Of a stretch of 64,000 nucleotides of DNA, positions 63,521-64,000 are shown one piece after another; position 1 is the first letter of the stretch, and each line of letters opens with the position of its first letter. A program made the translations under genes and the position numbers. A model generated the notes under the pieces. The model saw only the letters and a program-made list of their open reading frames with translations. It did no database searches and was not told where the DNA came from. Origin of the DNA: Escarpia spicata (taxonomy: Eukaryota > Annelida > Polychaeta > Sabellida > Siboglinidae). The stretch covers positions 60,505,956-60,569,955 of the forward strand of contig OZ023210.1 of the NCBI GenBank assembly GCA_963995525.1, read 5' to 3'.

Positions 63521-63910
63521 TCAGCCAGTTCTTCCCCACATTTGCAGCTTGTCTGTGTCATCTTGTAGTATATCTGCATCATCTTGTGAGTTGATGTTTA
63601 CAGGACAGTCATCAGCAAATAGGCATACTGTAGAAGACACTTGATCTGGTAGATCATTTTTGTAGCAAAGGAAGAGGATGGGTCCAAGGACTGAACCATG
63701 TGGGACGCCTGAGGTCACTGCAGCCGACGATGATCTTTTGCCTTCCAGAATCACTTCTTGGGTGCGGCTGCTCCGGAAGGTTTTGATACAGTGCAGCATC
63801 TTCCCTCGCACTCCGTAGTGGTGAAGTTTGGTAGCCAGATGGTGGTGGGACACTTTGTCAAACGCCTTTGAGAAATCCAACAGCACAGCGACGCTCGTCG
63901 AGGCACATCG
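63521..63910 (-). pseudogene. LINE reverse transcriptase palm
   Basis: The frame has LLDFSKAFDKVSHHHLATKL, then AAVTSGVPHGSVLGPILFLC and VSSTVCLFADDCPVNINSQD. Catalytic Asps (LDFS and FADD) are present, GVPQG reads GVPHG, and the residues after FADD differ from the usual. A frame change near 63510 separates it from the C-terminal part. Confidence 0.8.
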
Positions 63911-64000
63911 CTAGGTTGTCGACAGCTTGGATGAGTTGGGCTTCAATTTAATTCAAATTAAGTTCAAATACCTTTATTGTCCCTCATGGGGACATTCTCT

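Larger units (their letters stand above)
62793..64000 (-). mobile_element. CR1/Jockey-group LINE, RT palm to C-terminus, 5' end off the window
   Basis: Coding frames run on the minus strand from beyond the window. The 3' end is cut by Gypsy-3 just after ...RLLKITNRPKPA. A TTATTGTCCCTCATGGGGAC sequence near 63975 at the window edge is unassigned. Confidence 0.75.

Overview
This window reads as gene-poor, repeat-rich animal nuclear DNA. The evidence is spliced exons with GT/AG borders, long CA/GT microsatellites, Ty3/gypsy, CR1/Jockey- and RTE-like retrotransposons, hAT and FLYWCH-MULE DNA transposons, tRNA-derived SINEs, and no operons. The repeat mix (PHD-finger LINEs, a SINE with a TTGGGCAAGT core, several copies of a THEEAD/DTDV multicopy protein family) is what I would expect of a marine invertebrate such as a lophotrochozoan or invertebrate deuterostome. 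I cannot name the species from sequence alone.

Layout. 1-4.6 kb: mostly anonymous DNA with a hammerhead-like motif and a short tandem repeat. 4.66-5.06 kb: first coding exon (minus strand) and CpG-rich promoter of a PH-domain gene. 6-9 kb: two opposed dinucleotide arrays, an RTE-like LINE 3' end, a 1.2-kb fold-back repeat and a third array. 9.4-13.3 kb: a decayed hAT transposon whose N-terminal coding region holds about 33 copies of a 24-bp minisatellite. 14.1-15.9 kb: a 1.8-kb LTR-like repeat. 16.4-17.8 kb: a candidate two-exon gene for a small two-helix membrane protein. 20.1-20.5 kb: an RTE endonuclease fragment. 21.5-26.2 kb: a nearly complete Ty3/gypsy element (Gypsy-1) inserted in a PHD-finger LINE that continues to about 28.4 kb. 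30.4-31.0 kb: a decayed exon of a membrane-protein family. 31.6-36.2 kb: a LINE split by LTR-like repeats, one of which is itself split by another LINE. 36.8-38.1 kb: a SINE, an orphan primer-binding site and a THEEAD-family fragment. 38.2-38.8 kb: a palindromic minisatellite. 39.6-41.6 kb: a FLYWCH-MULE element with iterated terminal motifs. 41.9-50.1 kb: a THEEAD-family copy split by Gypsy-4 and bracketed by inverted repeat arrays. 50.5-54.5 kb: two more exons of the membrane-protein family with Gypsy-2 in the intervening intron. 55.7-57.4 kb: another THEEAD-family pseudogene. 58.2-59.1 kb: a small spliced gene with a CRE and TATA promoter. 59.4-62.8 kb: Gypsy-3, internally deleted but with near-identical LTRs. 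62.8-64 kb: a LINE.

How it fits together. Plausible host genes are few: the PH-domain exon, the membrane-protein exon family (30.4, 50.5 and 54.2 kb), the two-helix membrane protein (16.4 kb) and the small gene at 58.3 kb. Most other coding-like sequence is transposon-derived and broken by frameshifts, stops or internal deletions. Nested insertions give a relative order: LINEs and the THEEAD copy are older, Gypsy-1, -2 and -4 inserted into older sequence, and Gypsy-3 has the least-diverged LTRs. The most interesting candidates for something undescribed are the THEEAD/DTDV family with its inverted flanking arrays, and the membrane-protein family with its conserved Ser-Glu-Pro/Arg tail and conserved intron border.
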